This document shows, in pieces, positions 16,477-24,511 of a stretch of DNA of 64,000 bases (the stretch's first letter is position 1; each line of letters opens with the position of its first letter). The stretch is taken from the NCBI RefSeq assembly GCF_900109655.1, contig NZ_FOAT01000002.1, forward strand, positions 88,299 to 152,298, written 5' to 3'. The position numbers were made by a program, and so were the translations under genes. Origin of the DNA: Hominimerdicola alba. Its GTDB lineage: Bacteria > Bacillota > Clostridia > Oscillospirales > Ruminococcaceae. The notes below the pieces were generated by a model that searched no databases, was not told the DNA's origin, and saw only the letters and a list, made by a program, of their open reading frames with translations.

Positions 16477-16995
16477 TTATATATTTATATAGATGCGCTC
16501 CTCGATGTAGTTTTTGAGGCGTGAGAACTTGCTGTTTGCCATGTCCTCGGCTGACACACCTGACGGTTCGGATGTGTCGTGCGGCGGGACAAGTATGCCC
16601 GCGAATGAATGGTCGCCGTCGTCACAGTGGAAAGTTATTATTTCGGTGACACCTGTATATGTGACAATTTGGTACTTCGTCTTTTTTTTCTTGAACGATC
16701 TTGTTTCGGTGCGCAGATCGATGCTTTTTATTGAGGAATAGGGTATCCGCTTCCTGAATATCCTGCTGAATGTGACAGCGTTGTCGTCAGCGGAAAAGCG
16801 CACACTGACTAAGATTCGTCCGATAAAGAATGCCAGCACGGAACCTGATATAAAAACTAATATCCAGAATATCCGTCTATCGAGATGGTCACCTTTCATG
16901 AATAAATATATCATCAGTCCAACTGCGGCAAAAAATATTAAACCTTCCGTGGCAGAGGTATCGTTGACAGTGTCATAGTCGTATTTTTCTTTCAT
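16477..16995 (-). CDS. PH-like two-TM protein, array unit 3 (class II)
   Basis: 172 residues. TM about 18-36 and 42-62. Class II domain: SADDNAVTFSRIFRKRIPY, YSSIKSIDLRTE, then EIITFHCDDGDHSFAG. The C terminus NSKFSRLKNYIEERIYINI is nearly identical, also at DNA level, to that of unit 4, although unit 4 is class I; this suggests exchange of 3' ends. Confidence 0.78.
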   Translation of the reverse strand: MKEKYDYDTVNDTSATEGLIFFAAVGLMIYLFMKGDHLDRRIFWILVFISGSVLAFFIGRILVSVRFSADDNAVTFSRIFRKRIPYSSIKSIDLRTETRSFKKKKTKYQIVTYTGVTEIITFHCDDGDHSFAGILVPPHDTSEPSGVSAEDMANSKFSRLKNYIEERIYINI

Positions 16996-17037
16996 TTTTT
17001 CATTTCCTTTGTCAGATTTTTCTTAGCCTGTCCGCAT

Positions 17038-17541
17038 TTATATATTTATATAAATGCGCTCCTCGATGCAGTTTTTGAGGCGTGAGAACTTGCTGTTCTC
17101 GAATTGTACTGTCAGGTCGGCAGGGTTCGCGTCGACTTTGTCGTAGTCGATGACCATTTTAGCTGAGAAGACATGAGTTTTCTCTTTTGTGGTTATGGTA
17201 AGTGTTTCTATGTAGTCTCTCACCATGCCGCTGCGAGATCCGTATTCGTTATTGCGGCGTTCAAGTTTGATGTTTGTGATATCTGCGTATCTGATAACAG
17301 TATTTTTGCGAAGACGAGAGAATGTCACCTGAGTATCATTTGCATCAAAGTTTGTTTCCTGTATCTCTATGCTGAGCATAACTGCGATCAGTATGATAAC
17401 AGCCGCTATTGTCATCGTTATTATTCTGGGTACATCTATTGTAAAGCACAACAGCAGCCATATAACTGTAAAAAGTACACCGCCGATGCCGAGCACCAGA
17501 CCTTCAAAAACGTCAGGTTCGCAAGTATAGTTTTCTCTCAT
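17038..17541 (-). CDS. PH-like two-TM protein, array unit 4 (class I)
   Basis: 167 residues. TM about 13-32 and 35-56. Domain with NFDANDTQVTFSRLRKNTVIRY, DITNIKLERRNNEYG and ETLTITTKEKTHVFSAKM. Its middle resembles unit 5 closely (both have FSAKM and a DYDxV strand), while its last 25 codons match unit 3. Confidence 0.78.
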   Translation of the reverse strand: MRENYTCEPDVFEGLVLGIGGVLFTVIWLLLCFTIDVPRIITMTIAAVIILIAVMLSIEIQETNFDANDTQVTFSRLRKNTVIRYADITNIKLERRNNEYGSRSGMVRDYIETLTITTKEKTHVFSAKMVIDYDKVDANPADLTVQFENSKFSRLKNCIEERIYINI

Positions 17542-17561
17542 GATGTTGTCACTCTTTCTAT

Positions 17562-18080
17562 TTAGTCGATCTGCATGATCGGGATGCGCTCCTCGATGTA
17601 GGTTTTCAGCTTTGCGAACCTGCTGTTTTCAAACTGACGTTTAAGGTCATCGGGGTCCATGGCTACTACGTCGTAGTCGAGTTCCATTTTTGCCGAAAAG
17701 ACGTAAGTATTCTCTTTTGCATTTATGGTCAGGGTCTCGACGTAGTATCTTGTCATGCCTGTGCGTGTGTTGTATGTTCTGTTGTGCCGCTCAAGCTTCA
17801 TGCTTCTGATCTCGCCGTATCGTATAACTTTTTTTCTGCCGAGACAAGAAAATGTAACCTGAGTATCATCTGCTTCAAAGCTTCCTTTCTCCAGACCAGC
17901 GCCGATGATCAATACTGCGGTCAGCAGTATTACAAATACCAGCACAGCCACCATTTCACCTGCTGGTGTGCCTATCAGTACGCCAATAAGCAGCGATAAC
18001 CATATTATTACAAATACACCGCCGCAGCCGAGAGCCATCCCTTCGGAAGCGTCATGTTCGCGAATATATTTTTCTTTCAT
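17562..18080 (-). CDS. PH-like two-TM protein, array unit 5 (class I)
   Basis: 172 residues. TM about 16-36 and 41-62. Domain with EADDTQVTFSCLGRKKVIRY, SMKLERHNRTYNTRTGM and ETLTINAKENTYVFSAKMEL, ending FENSRFAKLKTYIEERIPIM. The final codons match units 6 and 7. Confidence 0.78.
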   Translation of the reverse strand: MKEKYIREHDASEGMALGCGGVFVIIWLSLLIGVLIGTPAGEMVAVLVFVILLTAVLIIGAGLEKGSFEADDTQVTFSCLGRKKVIRYGEIRSMKLERHNRTYNTRTGMTRYYVETLTINAKENTYVFSAKMELDYDVVAMDPDDLKRQFENSRFAKLKTYIEERIPIMQID

Positions 18081-18112
18081 TGTGTTATCACTCTTTCTTT
18101 CTATCTTTCTGT

Positions 18113-18646
18113 TTAGTCAGCCTGCATGATCGGGATGCGCTCCTCGATGTAGACTTTCAGCCGTGAAAAAGGGCTGTATGTTGTGTCATCGGGGGAGACA
18201 ATCTCGGAATTGTTTGAACACATAATAGTTTTTTGCGATGGTTCTGATTTGCAGGCGAATGAATGATCGCCGTTTTCACAGTGGAAAGTCAGTATTTCGG
18301 TAAAATAAGGGCGTGTGGCTGTTCTGTTACCTTCTGTTGTCTTGTACATTCTTTTTTCGAGTCGCAGATCTATGCTTTTTATGGAAGAATATGCTATCTT
18401 CTTCCTGAAGAATCTGTAAAATGTGACAGCGTTATCGTCGGCGGTAAAGTGCATACTGACTGAGGAACGTGCGCCTGAGCAGATCATAGCGGAGCTTGCT
18501 ATGGAAGCTAATATCCAGAATGTCTGTCTTTCAAGATCGTCGCTTTTTATTAATAGAAAAAATAGCAATATTAACCAGACGCTCAATAATATACCATCCA
18601 GGATACCGATTACTTTGACAGAGTCATATTTGTATTTTTCTCTCAT
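18113..18646 (-). CDS. PH-like two-TM protein, array unit 6 (class II)
   Basis: 177 residues. TM about 14-34 and 42-62. Class II domain with FTADDNAVTFYRFFRKKIAY, YSSIKSIDLRLEKR, EILTFHCENGDHSFACKSEP. It is almost identical over about 140 bases to the second half of unit 9 (18163-18300 against 19847-19985), the closest pair in the array and thus a recent duplicate or a gene-conversion product. Confidence 0.78.
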   Translation of the reverse strand: MREKYKYDSVKVIGILDGILLSVWLILLFFLLIKSDDLERQTFWILASIASSAMICSGARSSVSMHFTADDNAVTFYRFFRKKIAYSSIKSIDLRLEKRMYKTTEGNRTATRPYFTEILTFHCENGDHSFACKSEPSQKTIMCSNNSEIVSPDDTTYSPFSRLKVYIEERIPIMQAD

Positions 18647-18670
18647 GATGTTGTCACTCTTTCTTTCTAT

Positions 18671-19189
18671 TTAGTCAGCCCGCATGATCGGGATGCGCTC
18701 CTCGATGTAGGTTTGCAGTTTTGCGAACTCGCTGTTTTCAAATTGTTCCGGCAGATATGTGGGGTTCATGGCTATCTTGTCCTGATCCAGATCGAGTTTT
18801 CGGTAATAGACATATTCATTTTTATTGATATCGGTTATTTTAAGTATCTCACCATACCAGTTTTGTTCGCCGTGCTGTTTTGCCTTTCTGAATTCGTGCT
18901 CTAAACGTATACTCTCAATATCGGAATATCTTATAACGGTTTTCTTAAAAAGCACCTTGATATTCAGTGCGTTTTCGTCTGCAAAAATCTCTACAGGCAA
19001 ATTTTTTAACAGTATATAGCAGGCGAGCACTATGACAGGATACATTATAATAACAACCGGTTTAAGCACGGATGATACTTCGTTATTTAGCGAGATTGTT
19101 AAACCTGCACCAAGAACAAGTGGTATAAACGCTAATAATAGGGTGATGATCGGAAGTAAATTGCTTCTGAAATTATAGTTGATTTTCAT
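18671..19189 (-). CDS. PH-like two-TM protein, array unit 7 (class I)
   Basis: 172 residues starting MKINYNFRSN. TM about 10-30 and 40-60. Domain with ENALNIKVLFKKTVIRYSD, RLEHEFRKAKQHGEQNWYG and ITDINKNEYVYYRKLDLD; ends FENSEFAKLQTYIEERIPIM. Close to unit 8 throughout. Confidence 0.78.
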   Translation of the reverse strand: MKINYNFRSNLLPIITLLLAFIPLVLGAGLTISLNNEVSSVLKPVVIIMYPVIVLACYILLKNLPVEIFADENALNIKVLFKKTVIRYSDIESIRLEHEFRKAKQHGEQNWYGEILKITDINKNEYVYYRKLDLDQDKIAMNPTYLPEQFENSEFAKLQTYIEERIPIMRAD

Positions 19190-19227
19190 TTTGTTATTCC
19201 TTCTTTTTATATGTTATCTCTCTGTTT

Positions 19228-19764
19228 TTATATTTTTTCAGCATTCATGATCGGAATGCGTTCCTCGATGTAGCGTTGCAGCTTTGCGAACTCGCTGTTC
19301 TCAAATTGTGATGCCAGATATGCGGGATTTTTGGCGATCGCATCATAGTCCAGATCGAGTTTGCGGCAATATACATATTCATTATTATTGATATCGGTTA
19401 TTATCAGTTTCTCATAATAACCGTCATGTTCGCCGCGCGTTGTTGCTTTTTGGAATTCGCGGTCTAAGTTTATCCTTGCAATATCGGAGTATCTTATAGC
19501 ATTTTCCCGAAAAAGCACCTTGATATTCAGTTTTTCTTCATCTGCGACCATCTCCATAGGCATATTGCTGAACAGTATGATCAAGGAGACCCATATGATA
19601 GGAACTACTATAATACCGGACGCTATGATCACTATTAAAAATTCATCTAGATTCGGCACTTTTGCTATGCTTGAAAGAATTGCAAAAAAACCTAAAAATA
19701 TAAACACTCCAAATATATTGATAGTTGTAAGAGCGTTGCTTTTGAAATTATAGTTGATTTTCAT
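19228..19764 (-). CDS. PH-like two-TM protein, array unit 8 (class I)
   Basis: 178 residues. The frame is open from 19803, but AAGGAGGAT, which itself would encode KED in that extension, is clearly the ribosome-binding site, so the start is the ATG at 19764 (MKINYNFKSN). TM about 11-31 and 41-63. Domain with EEKLNIKVLFRENAIRYSD, NLDREFQKATTRGEHDG and ITDINNNEYVYCRKLDLDYD. Preceded by leader-repeat copy a. Confidence 0.78.
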   Translation of the reverse strand: MKINYNFKSNALTTINIFGVFIFLGFFAILSSIAKVPNLDEFLIVIIASGIIVVPIIWVSLIILFSNMPMEMVADEEKLNIKVLFRENAIRYSDIARINLDREFQKATTRGEHDGYYEKLIITDINNNEYVYCRKLDLDYDAIAKNPAYLASQFENSEFAKLQRYIEERIPIMNAEKI

Positions 19765-19815
19765 TTTGTTATCCTCCTTCATGGTGTTTATATCTGTCAC
19801 CATGTATGTTTTGTC
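19760..19815 (-). repeat. Array leader repeat, copy a
   Basis: About 56 bp between units 9 and 8. On the minus strand it reads CATGGTGACA, a short spacer, CACCATG, AAGGAGGAT, then the start ATG. CATGGTG and CACCATG can pair, placing a hairpin just before the ribosome-binding site. It lacks about five bases present in copies b and c. Confidence 0.8.
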
Positions 19816-20887
19816 AGCTTTTCTTTTTTATGTCTTCTATGTATATTTTCAGCCGTGAAAAAGGGCTGTATGTCGTGTCATCGGGGGACACGATCTCGGA
19901 ATTGTTCGACATTGTAATAGTTTTTTGCGATGGTTCTGATTTGCAGGCGAATGAATGATCGCCGTTTTCACAGTGGAAAGTCAGTATCTCAATATAATAT
20001 GTCTTTATGTCGAACGCACGGACTTCGTCGGCATTGTATGGCTTTTTTTCTCTGCGCAGATCTATGCTTTTTATGGAAGAATACGCTATCTTCTTCCTGA
20101 AGAATCTGTAAAATGTGACGGCGTTCTCATCGGCTGTAAATTGCATAGGGACTAAGGTACGTGCGCCCCAGAAGATCAGCGCGGAGCCCGCTATAGAAAT
20201 CAATAACCAGAAATCCTGATCTTCAAGATCACCATATTTTAACAGTGCAAATATAAGTATTATTATCCCGCTGATCATTAATATATCGTTCAGGGTACTT
20301 ACTTTTTTGGTGGAGTCATATTCGTATTTTCCTTTCATTTTCTTTTGTTCTTTTTTGGGGTCAGTATCGGGTATACTTCGGCTGTCTTTCATTATCTTGT
20401 CTTCTATGTATATTTTCAGCCGTGAAAAAGGGCTGACCGACCAGTCGTTATGGTACATAGACATTTCTGAACCCGGCGAGCGGCATTCTTGTTCCGGGAC
20501 CAGTACGCCCGCGAATTTATGATCGCCGTCCTCACAGTGAAAAGTGATCCACTCGACAAGCTTTGCATATCTTTTACGTTTTTGCCTGCGCGTTATTGTT
20601 GATCTGGACATATCGATGCTTTTTATCGTAGAATAGTCTATCCTCTTTTTGATAATCTTGCCGAATGTGACAGCTTTGTCGTCAGCGGTAAAGGATCCTT
20701 GAAGATTTAAATATATTATCCAGCAGCTAAATAACACGAGCGATATGGCGAGCAGCGTGAAGAATACCTTTGTTTCGAGAGCTTCACGTTTGATTAATGC
20801 TATGATAAACAATGCTAACGAAACGAACAATAGTGCATCCATCGGCTCAAGGTCTTTGAGCGATTCATAACGGTACTTTTCTTTCAT
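19814..20887 (-). CDS. Fused double PH-like protein, array unit 9 (class II + class II)
   Basis: 357 residues, twice the size of the other array members. Residues 1-165 form one complete unit (TM about 18-34 and 42-62; domain with FTADDKAVTFGKIIKKRIDY and EWITFHCEDGDHKFAGV; end SPFSRLKIYIEDKI). A 20-residue charged linker (DPKKEQKK) leads to a second complete unit from about residue 184 (MKGKYEYDSTKK), with two TM segments and the class II domain, ending SPFSRLKIYIEDIKKKS. The start is the ATG at 20887 after AAGGAGGAT. Both units retain all strands. Four TM segments result. Confidence 0.8.
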   Translation of the reverse strand: MKEKYRYESLKDLEPMDALLFVSLALFIIALIKREALETKVFFTLLAISLVLFSCWIIYLNLQGSFTADDKAVTFGKIIKKRIDYSTIKSIDMSRSTITRRQKRKRYAKLVEWITFHCEDGDHKFAGVLVPEQECRSPGSEMSMYHNDWSVSPFSRLKIYIEDKIMKDSRSIPDTDPKKEQKKMKGKYEYDSTKKVSTLNDILMISGIIILIFALLKYGDLEDQDFWLLISIAGSALIFWGARTLVPMQFTADENAVTFYRFFRKKIAYSSIKSIDLRREKKPYNADEVRAFDIKTYYIEILTFHCENGDHSFACKSEPSQKTITMSNNSEIVSPDDTTYSPFSRLKIYIEDIKKKS

Positions 20888-20945
20888 TTTGTTATCCTCC
20901 TTCATGGTGTATATATCTTATCTGTCACCATGTATATTTTGTAAG
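20882..20945 (-). repeat. Array leader repeat, copy b
   Basis: Second copy of the trmL-array junction sequence, between units 10 and 9, with the same hairpin and ribosome-binding site. The end of unit 10 (NIHGDR and stop) is encoded within it. Confidence 0.8.
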
Positions 20946-21466
20946 TTTATTCCTAGCCTTTTCTCAAATTTCATTTGTTCCTCGATATACGCTTTCAGTT
21001 TTGCAAACTTACTGTTCTCAAACTTCTTTTTTAGTTCATCGGGATCAGCGGCTACCTTGTCGTAGTCGATGTTGATTTTTCGGTAATAGACATATTCCTT
21101 TTTATGTATATCGGTTATTGTCAGTATCTCATTATAGCAGTCACGTTCACCACGCATTTCTGCCTTTCTGAATTCGCGCTCTATATTTATACTTTCAATA
21201 TCGGAATATCTTATAACGGTTTCCCGAAAAAGAACTGTGACTTTCAGTGTCTTTTTCCTGGCAACCATCTCCACCGGCAAATTGCAGAGCAGCCAGGAAA
21301 AGTAAACCCATATTACAAAGAAAACACACATAAATATGCACAATGATAATAATACTATTTCATTTTTTACTACGGAAGCAACTGCCATAGTACATATAAT
21401 TATTGACGTTCCCCATATAATAACAGCCCGTAGATAATCGCTTCTGTATGTATATTTGATTTTCAT
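20918..21466 (-). CDS. PH-like two-TM protein, array unit 10 (class I)
   Basis: 182 residues, first array gene after trmL. The start is the ATG at 21466 (MKIKYTYRSD), after AAGGAGGAT. TM about 12-30 and 37-57. Domain with KKTLKVTVLFRETVIRYSD, NIEREFRKAEMRGERDC and ITDIHKKEYVYYRKINIDYD. After the usual FENSKFAKLKAYIEEQM it carries an extra tail of about 17 residues read from the leader repeat, a sign that its natural stop was lost when the next unit was inserted. Confidence 0.78.
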   Translation of the reverse strand: MKIKYTYRSDYLRAVIIWGTSIIICTMAVASVVKNEIVLLSLCIFMCVFFVIWVYFSWLLCNLPVEMVARKKTLKVTVLFRETVIRYSDIESINIEREFRKAEMRGERDCYNEILTITDIHKKEYVYYRKINIDYDKVAADPDELKKKFENSKFAKLKAYIEEQMKFEKRLGINLQNIHGDR

Positions 21467-21523
21467 TTTGTTATCCTCCTTCATGGTGTTTATATCTTAT
21501 CTGTCACCATGTATACTTTGTAA
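21461..21523 (-). repeat. Array leader repeat, copy c (original trmL junction)
   Basis: 63 bp that include the last codons of trmL (YTW, stop within ATGGTGA), the CATGGTG/CACCATG stem and the AAGGAGGAT of unit 10. Because part of it is trmL coding sequence, this is probably the ancestral copy. Confidence 0.8.
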
Positions 21524-22070
21524 GCTTGCCCTCTCTGCCGAGATCGGGGTAATCCCACTGGCGGAGCACCTCATAGGTCGCTATTGCCACGGAATTTGAC
21601 AGGTTCAGGCTTCGGAGAGTGTTCCTCATTGGTATGCGCACACATTCATCGGGGTGGGCGTAAAGAAGTTCTTCGGGAAGTCCTGCGTCCTCGCGTCCGA
21701 ATATAATGTATACAGGCTTGTCCTCGGGGTAGCGGGCTTCGGAATGTACCTGCCTGCCCTTTGTGGTGAAGAAGAAGTACGCGCCATCGTTCTTTTCAAA
21801 GAACTCGTCTATATTATTATAATAGTATATATCCAGTTTATCCCAGTAATCAAGACCTGCGCGTTTCAGCTTTTTGTCGTCTATCTCGAAGCCGAAAGGT
21901 CTGACCATGTGGAGTGCTGCGCCTGTTACGGCACAGGTGCGGGATATATTTCCTGTGTTCTGGGGGATCCTGGGCTCTACGAGGACTATGTTGAGTCTGT
22001 GGGTGTTTTTCTTTTTTATCTCACACTGACTTTCAGTCTTCGGGATATTTGTAAACTCTGTATTGCTCAT
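21504..22070 (-). CDS. trmL: tRNA (cytidine(34)-2'-O)-methyltransferase, TrmL/SpoU family
   Basis: Methylates the wobble ribose of certain leucine tRNAs. 188 residues, with a 25-residue N-terminal extension before the SPOUT domain. The knot motifs are present: VEPRIPQNTGNISRTC (motif 1), IFGREDAGLPEE (motif 2) and RIPMRNTLRSLNLSNSVAI (motif 3). The ATG overlaps the pdxK stop (ATGA). Confidence 0.95.
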   Translation of the reverse strand: MSNTEFTNIPKTESQCEIKKKNTHRLNIVLVEPRIPQNTGNISRTCAVTGAALHMVRPFGFEIDDKKLKRAGLDYWDKLDIYYYNNIDEFFEKNDGAYFFFTTKGRQVHSEARYPEDKPVYIIFGREDAGLPEELLYAHPDECVRIPMRNTLRSLNLSNSVAIATYEVLRQWDYPDLGREGKLTKYTW

Positions 22071-22927
22071 AGTACCGAATACCCGTCAAGCTGCTGGTAG
22101 CTTGTCAGCCAGGGAAGCTGACTTTCCAGCATAAGACCCTCTGTCCAGGGCTGCTGATAGCTGTATGTCACCTTGACATTCAGCTCGGCGAATGCGGTGG
22201 CTCTGTTCATGGCGATGGGGAGACTGTCGCCTTTAAGCAGTGAGCCTATCAGCACGCTGGCGAAGATATCTCCCGTTCCCGAATAGTGAGCCCCGCGGAC
22301 ATAGTCGTTTCGTATCTTCCAGAAACTGTTTGTATCCCTGTCATAGCCGATGGTGTGCATACCGCCGCCAGCAAGGTTCACGCTGGTGATGACCACTATC
22401 CTTGCGCCCTGCTCGGAGAGCCTTACCAGCCATGATCGTGCATCGCTGCTGCCAAGTGGCGTTGACGGATACTCCTCGCCTAAAAGTATAGCAGCTTCGG
22501 TTATGTTGGGGGTGATTATATCAGCTACGGCAACAAGCTCGCTCATGCGCTTGCAGAGTTCCCCTGTGTAGGTAGCATAGCTTTTGCCGTCATCGCCCAT
22601 AACAGGATCCACGACTTTAAGTGCATCGGGGTATGCGGCGAAGAATTCAAGACAGTGGTCTATCTGTTCAGCCGACGCGAGAAAACCGCTGTATATGCAG
22701 TCGAAGTGGGTATTCATGCGCTTGTAGTGTTCCAGTGCGGGGTGAATGAAATCCGTGAGATCGCGGATAACGAATTCACTGTAACCCGTATGTGCAGAAA
22801 GCACCGCCGTAGGGACAGGACATACCTGTACGCCCATTGCGGAAAGTGTGGGTATTATAACTGTCAGCGAGCATCTTCCCAGTCCTGACAGATCCTGTAT
22901 CGCGGCAACTCTTTTGCAGCCATTCAT
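22067..22927 (-). CDS. pdxK: Pyridoxamine/pyridoxal kinase
   Basis: Phosphorylates vitamin B6 vitamers in the salvage route to pyridoxal phosphate. 286 residues of the ribokinase fold: VAAIQDLSGLGRCSL (substrate region), KVVDPVMGDDG (about 105), ITPNITEAAILLG (about 138) and the anion hole/catalytic block HYSGTGDIFASVL with the base Asp. This is the Firmicutes pyridoxamine-kinase type. AGAGGGATC precedes the ATG. First gene of the minus-strand operon. Confidence 0.93.
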   Translation of the reverse strand: MNGCKRVAAIQDLSGLGRCSLTVIIPTLSAMGVQVCPVPTAVLSAHTGYSEFVIRDLTDFIHPALEHYKRMNTHFDCIYSGFLASAEQIDHCLEFFAAYPDALKVVDPVMGDDGKSYATYTGELCKRMSELVAVADIITPNITEAAILLGEEYPSTPLGSSDARSWLVRLSEQGARIVVITSVNLAGGGMHTIGYDRDTNSFWKIRNDYVRGAHYSGTGDIFASVLIGSLLKGDSLPIAMNRATAFAELNVKVTYSYQQPWTEGLMLESQLPWLTSYQQLDGYSVL

Positions 22928-22965
22928 TTTACTGATCCCTCTTTATAAAAAATATTATTCAAATT

Positions 22966-22994
22966 ATTATAGCACGGTTTTACCGATTTTTCAA
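22966..22994 (-). promoter_or_regulatory. Sigma-A promoter of the pdxK-trmL-PH array-degV operon
   Basis: Minus strand TTGAAA (22989-22994), 17 bp, TATAAT (22966-22971). No other clear promoter or terminator is seen until 14.6 kb, so a transcript of about 8.3 kb is plausible. Confidence 0.85.
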
Positions 22995-23011
22995 GGGGGG
23001 ATAAAAAGTTA

Positions 23012-24169
23012 ATAAATGGTAATATCAGACTGAACGAAGATACTACCATTACCGGCAGCGGTCATCTTCATGTTGAATATGATAATCTTTACGATGTAGC
23101 ACTGCGGTGCAATAAAACTTTGAAATTCGTAGATGCTGATGTATCTGTGAATTCAAAGTATGTTGGTGTCGGCTGGGGATCGGTAAGCTTAGATGATAGT
23201 GAAAACACCATCGTGATAAATCATTCCAGATTAGATGTAAAATCGTCTAATGAACCTGCAGTGAGCTATAAAAATATAGTTCTCAAAGACAGCTGCATTG
23301 AGAACCCTGTGGGCGGATATACTGCCGCACACTATATCTGTACAAGCAGCAGTAACGCTGCGCAGGAGGTACTTATCTCGCCCGTTGATAAATACGGTAT
23401 TGAAATGGATGATGTTCCTGTGACCAATGTGAACAGCTCGGACGTTAAGGGCGACGGTAAGGTAAGCTATGATGTTGATACCAAGACACTTACCCTTAAT
23501 GGCGGTACTTATAGCTACATCAATAACAATGATGTTGAGGGTCTGACCATCAATGTTGCTGCTGATACTACAATTAAGAATAAGAGCAATTCTGATAATT
23601 ACGGCAGAACATTTGAACTTGACGAGGATACCACTATCACAGGCAAGGGAAAGCTTACTATTGAGGCAGCATCAGCAGGTGTAGTAGACTGGTATGATTC
23701 CGTGCTCACCATCAAGAATGCTAATTTAGATATCACAGCTCCCTATGGATTGAAAGGTCCGGAAATCGACAAGGGATTTGAAAAGCTGATTATTATGAAT
23801 TCCACTTTGAATATCAATAGTTCAAATCGTGCTATTTCTGATTTCAACTACGGTATTGTTCTGAAAAACTGCAAGATAGTTGCTCCCGAAAATGCGATCA
23901 TAAGTGAGAGAGGCGATGTTTACGAGAGTGACGGAAAGACCTTTGTAAAAGTTCTCAAGATCAAGCCGAATGGTATGAAAGGCGATGTGACAGGTGACGG
24001 AAAAATCAATACTTCCGATGTTACCAAGGTAGCTGCTCACGTAAAGGGCAAAAAGCTCCTTACCAAAGAACAGCAGGCTCTTGTCGATATAGACGGCAAC
24101 GGAAAGGTCACTATTACCGACCTCACCAGAATTGCGGCGCACGCAAAGGGCAAAAAAATGATTCAATAA
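23012..24169 (+). pseudogene. 5'-truncated secreted dockerin protein
   Basis: Coding sense runs in one frame from about 23012 to 24169, but there is no start codon with a ribosome-binding site and no signal peptide; the first possible start, a TTG at 23120, has neither. The text upstream of that TTG still reads like the protein (NEDTTITGSGHLHVEYDN) and parallels a later segment (DEDTTITGKGKLTIEAAS, about residue 175), so the 5' end is lost rather than mis-called. The remainder is a beta-helix-like repeat region, then a type I dockerin at the C terminus with two calcium loops (DVTGDGKINTSDVTKVAAH and DIDGNGKVTITDLTRIAAH). The break lies against the pdxK promoter. Confidence 0.75.
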
Positions 24170-24185
24170 TTGATACAGATCACAC

Positions 24186-24220
24186 AAGCCGAGCTTATCT
24201 TGCCATAGCTCGGCTTTTTT
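24186..24220 (+). terminator. Terminator of the truncated dockerin gene
   Basis: Stem AAGCCGAGCT / AGCTCGGCTT followed by T6, 17 bp beyond the stop. Confidence 0.9.
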
Positions 24221-24308
24221 CTGCGCAATTATCTGCTTGACTTTGCAGAGAAAACGGAGTATAATGTTAAATGTTATTACTATTGAATGTCTCTGCGGCA
24301 TTTTAGTT

Positions 24309-24471
24309 TATGGTTATCCCGCTGACACACCTGACTTAAAAACGATCAAAGGAATATAATGAGCGTTTGGCGGTTATCATTTCCCCCGCCGCAGGCGGGG
24401 GAAATGATAACGTCAGCATAATATATACCTGTTATTCCGGCATTTTAAGTGGTGTGGTAAAGGGATAGTCA
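24309..24471. mobile_element. MITE-like element, copy 1
   Basis: About 163 bp with imperfect ends (TATGGTTATCCCGCTGACAC at the left; GGTGTGGTAAAGGGATAGTC at the right, in inverted sense) and a perfect 17-bp central stem (24374-24390 with 24394-24410, core TTTCCCCCGCC). A second full copy is at 61571 and a short relative at 60840. It ends 40 bp before the ATG of the intact dockerin gene. No coding capacity. Confidence 0.75.
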
Positions 24472-24511
24472 GATTTTAATTTTAACCGAGAAAAGGAAAG
24501 AGAGTGGTTTT

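Noticed and set aside
15462-21466. PH-like array as a defence or toxin-immunity island
   Set aside because: No toxin, nuclease, helicase or integrase is near, and the genes lie in a housekeeping operon between trmL and degV.
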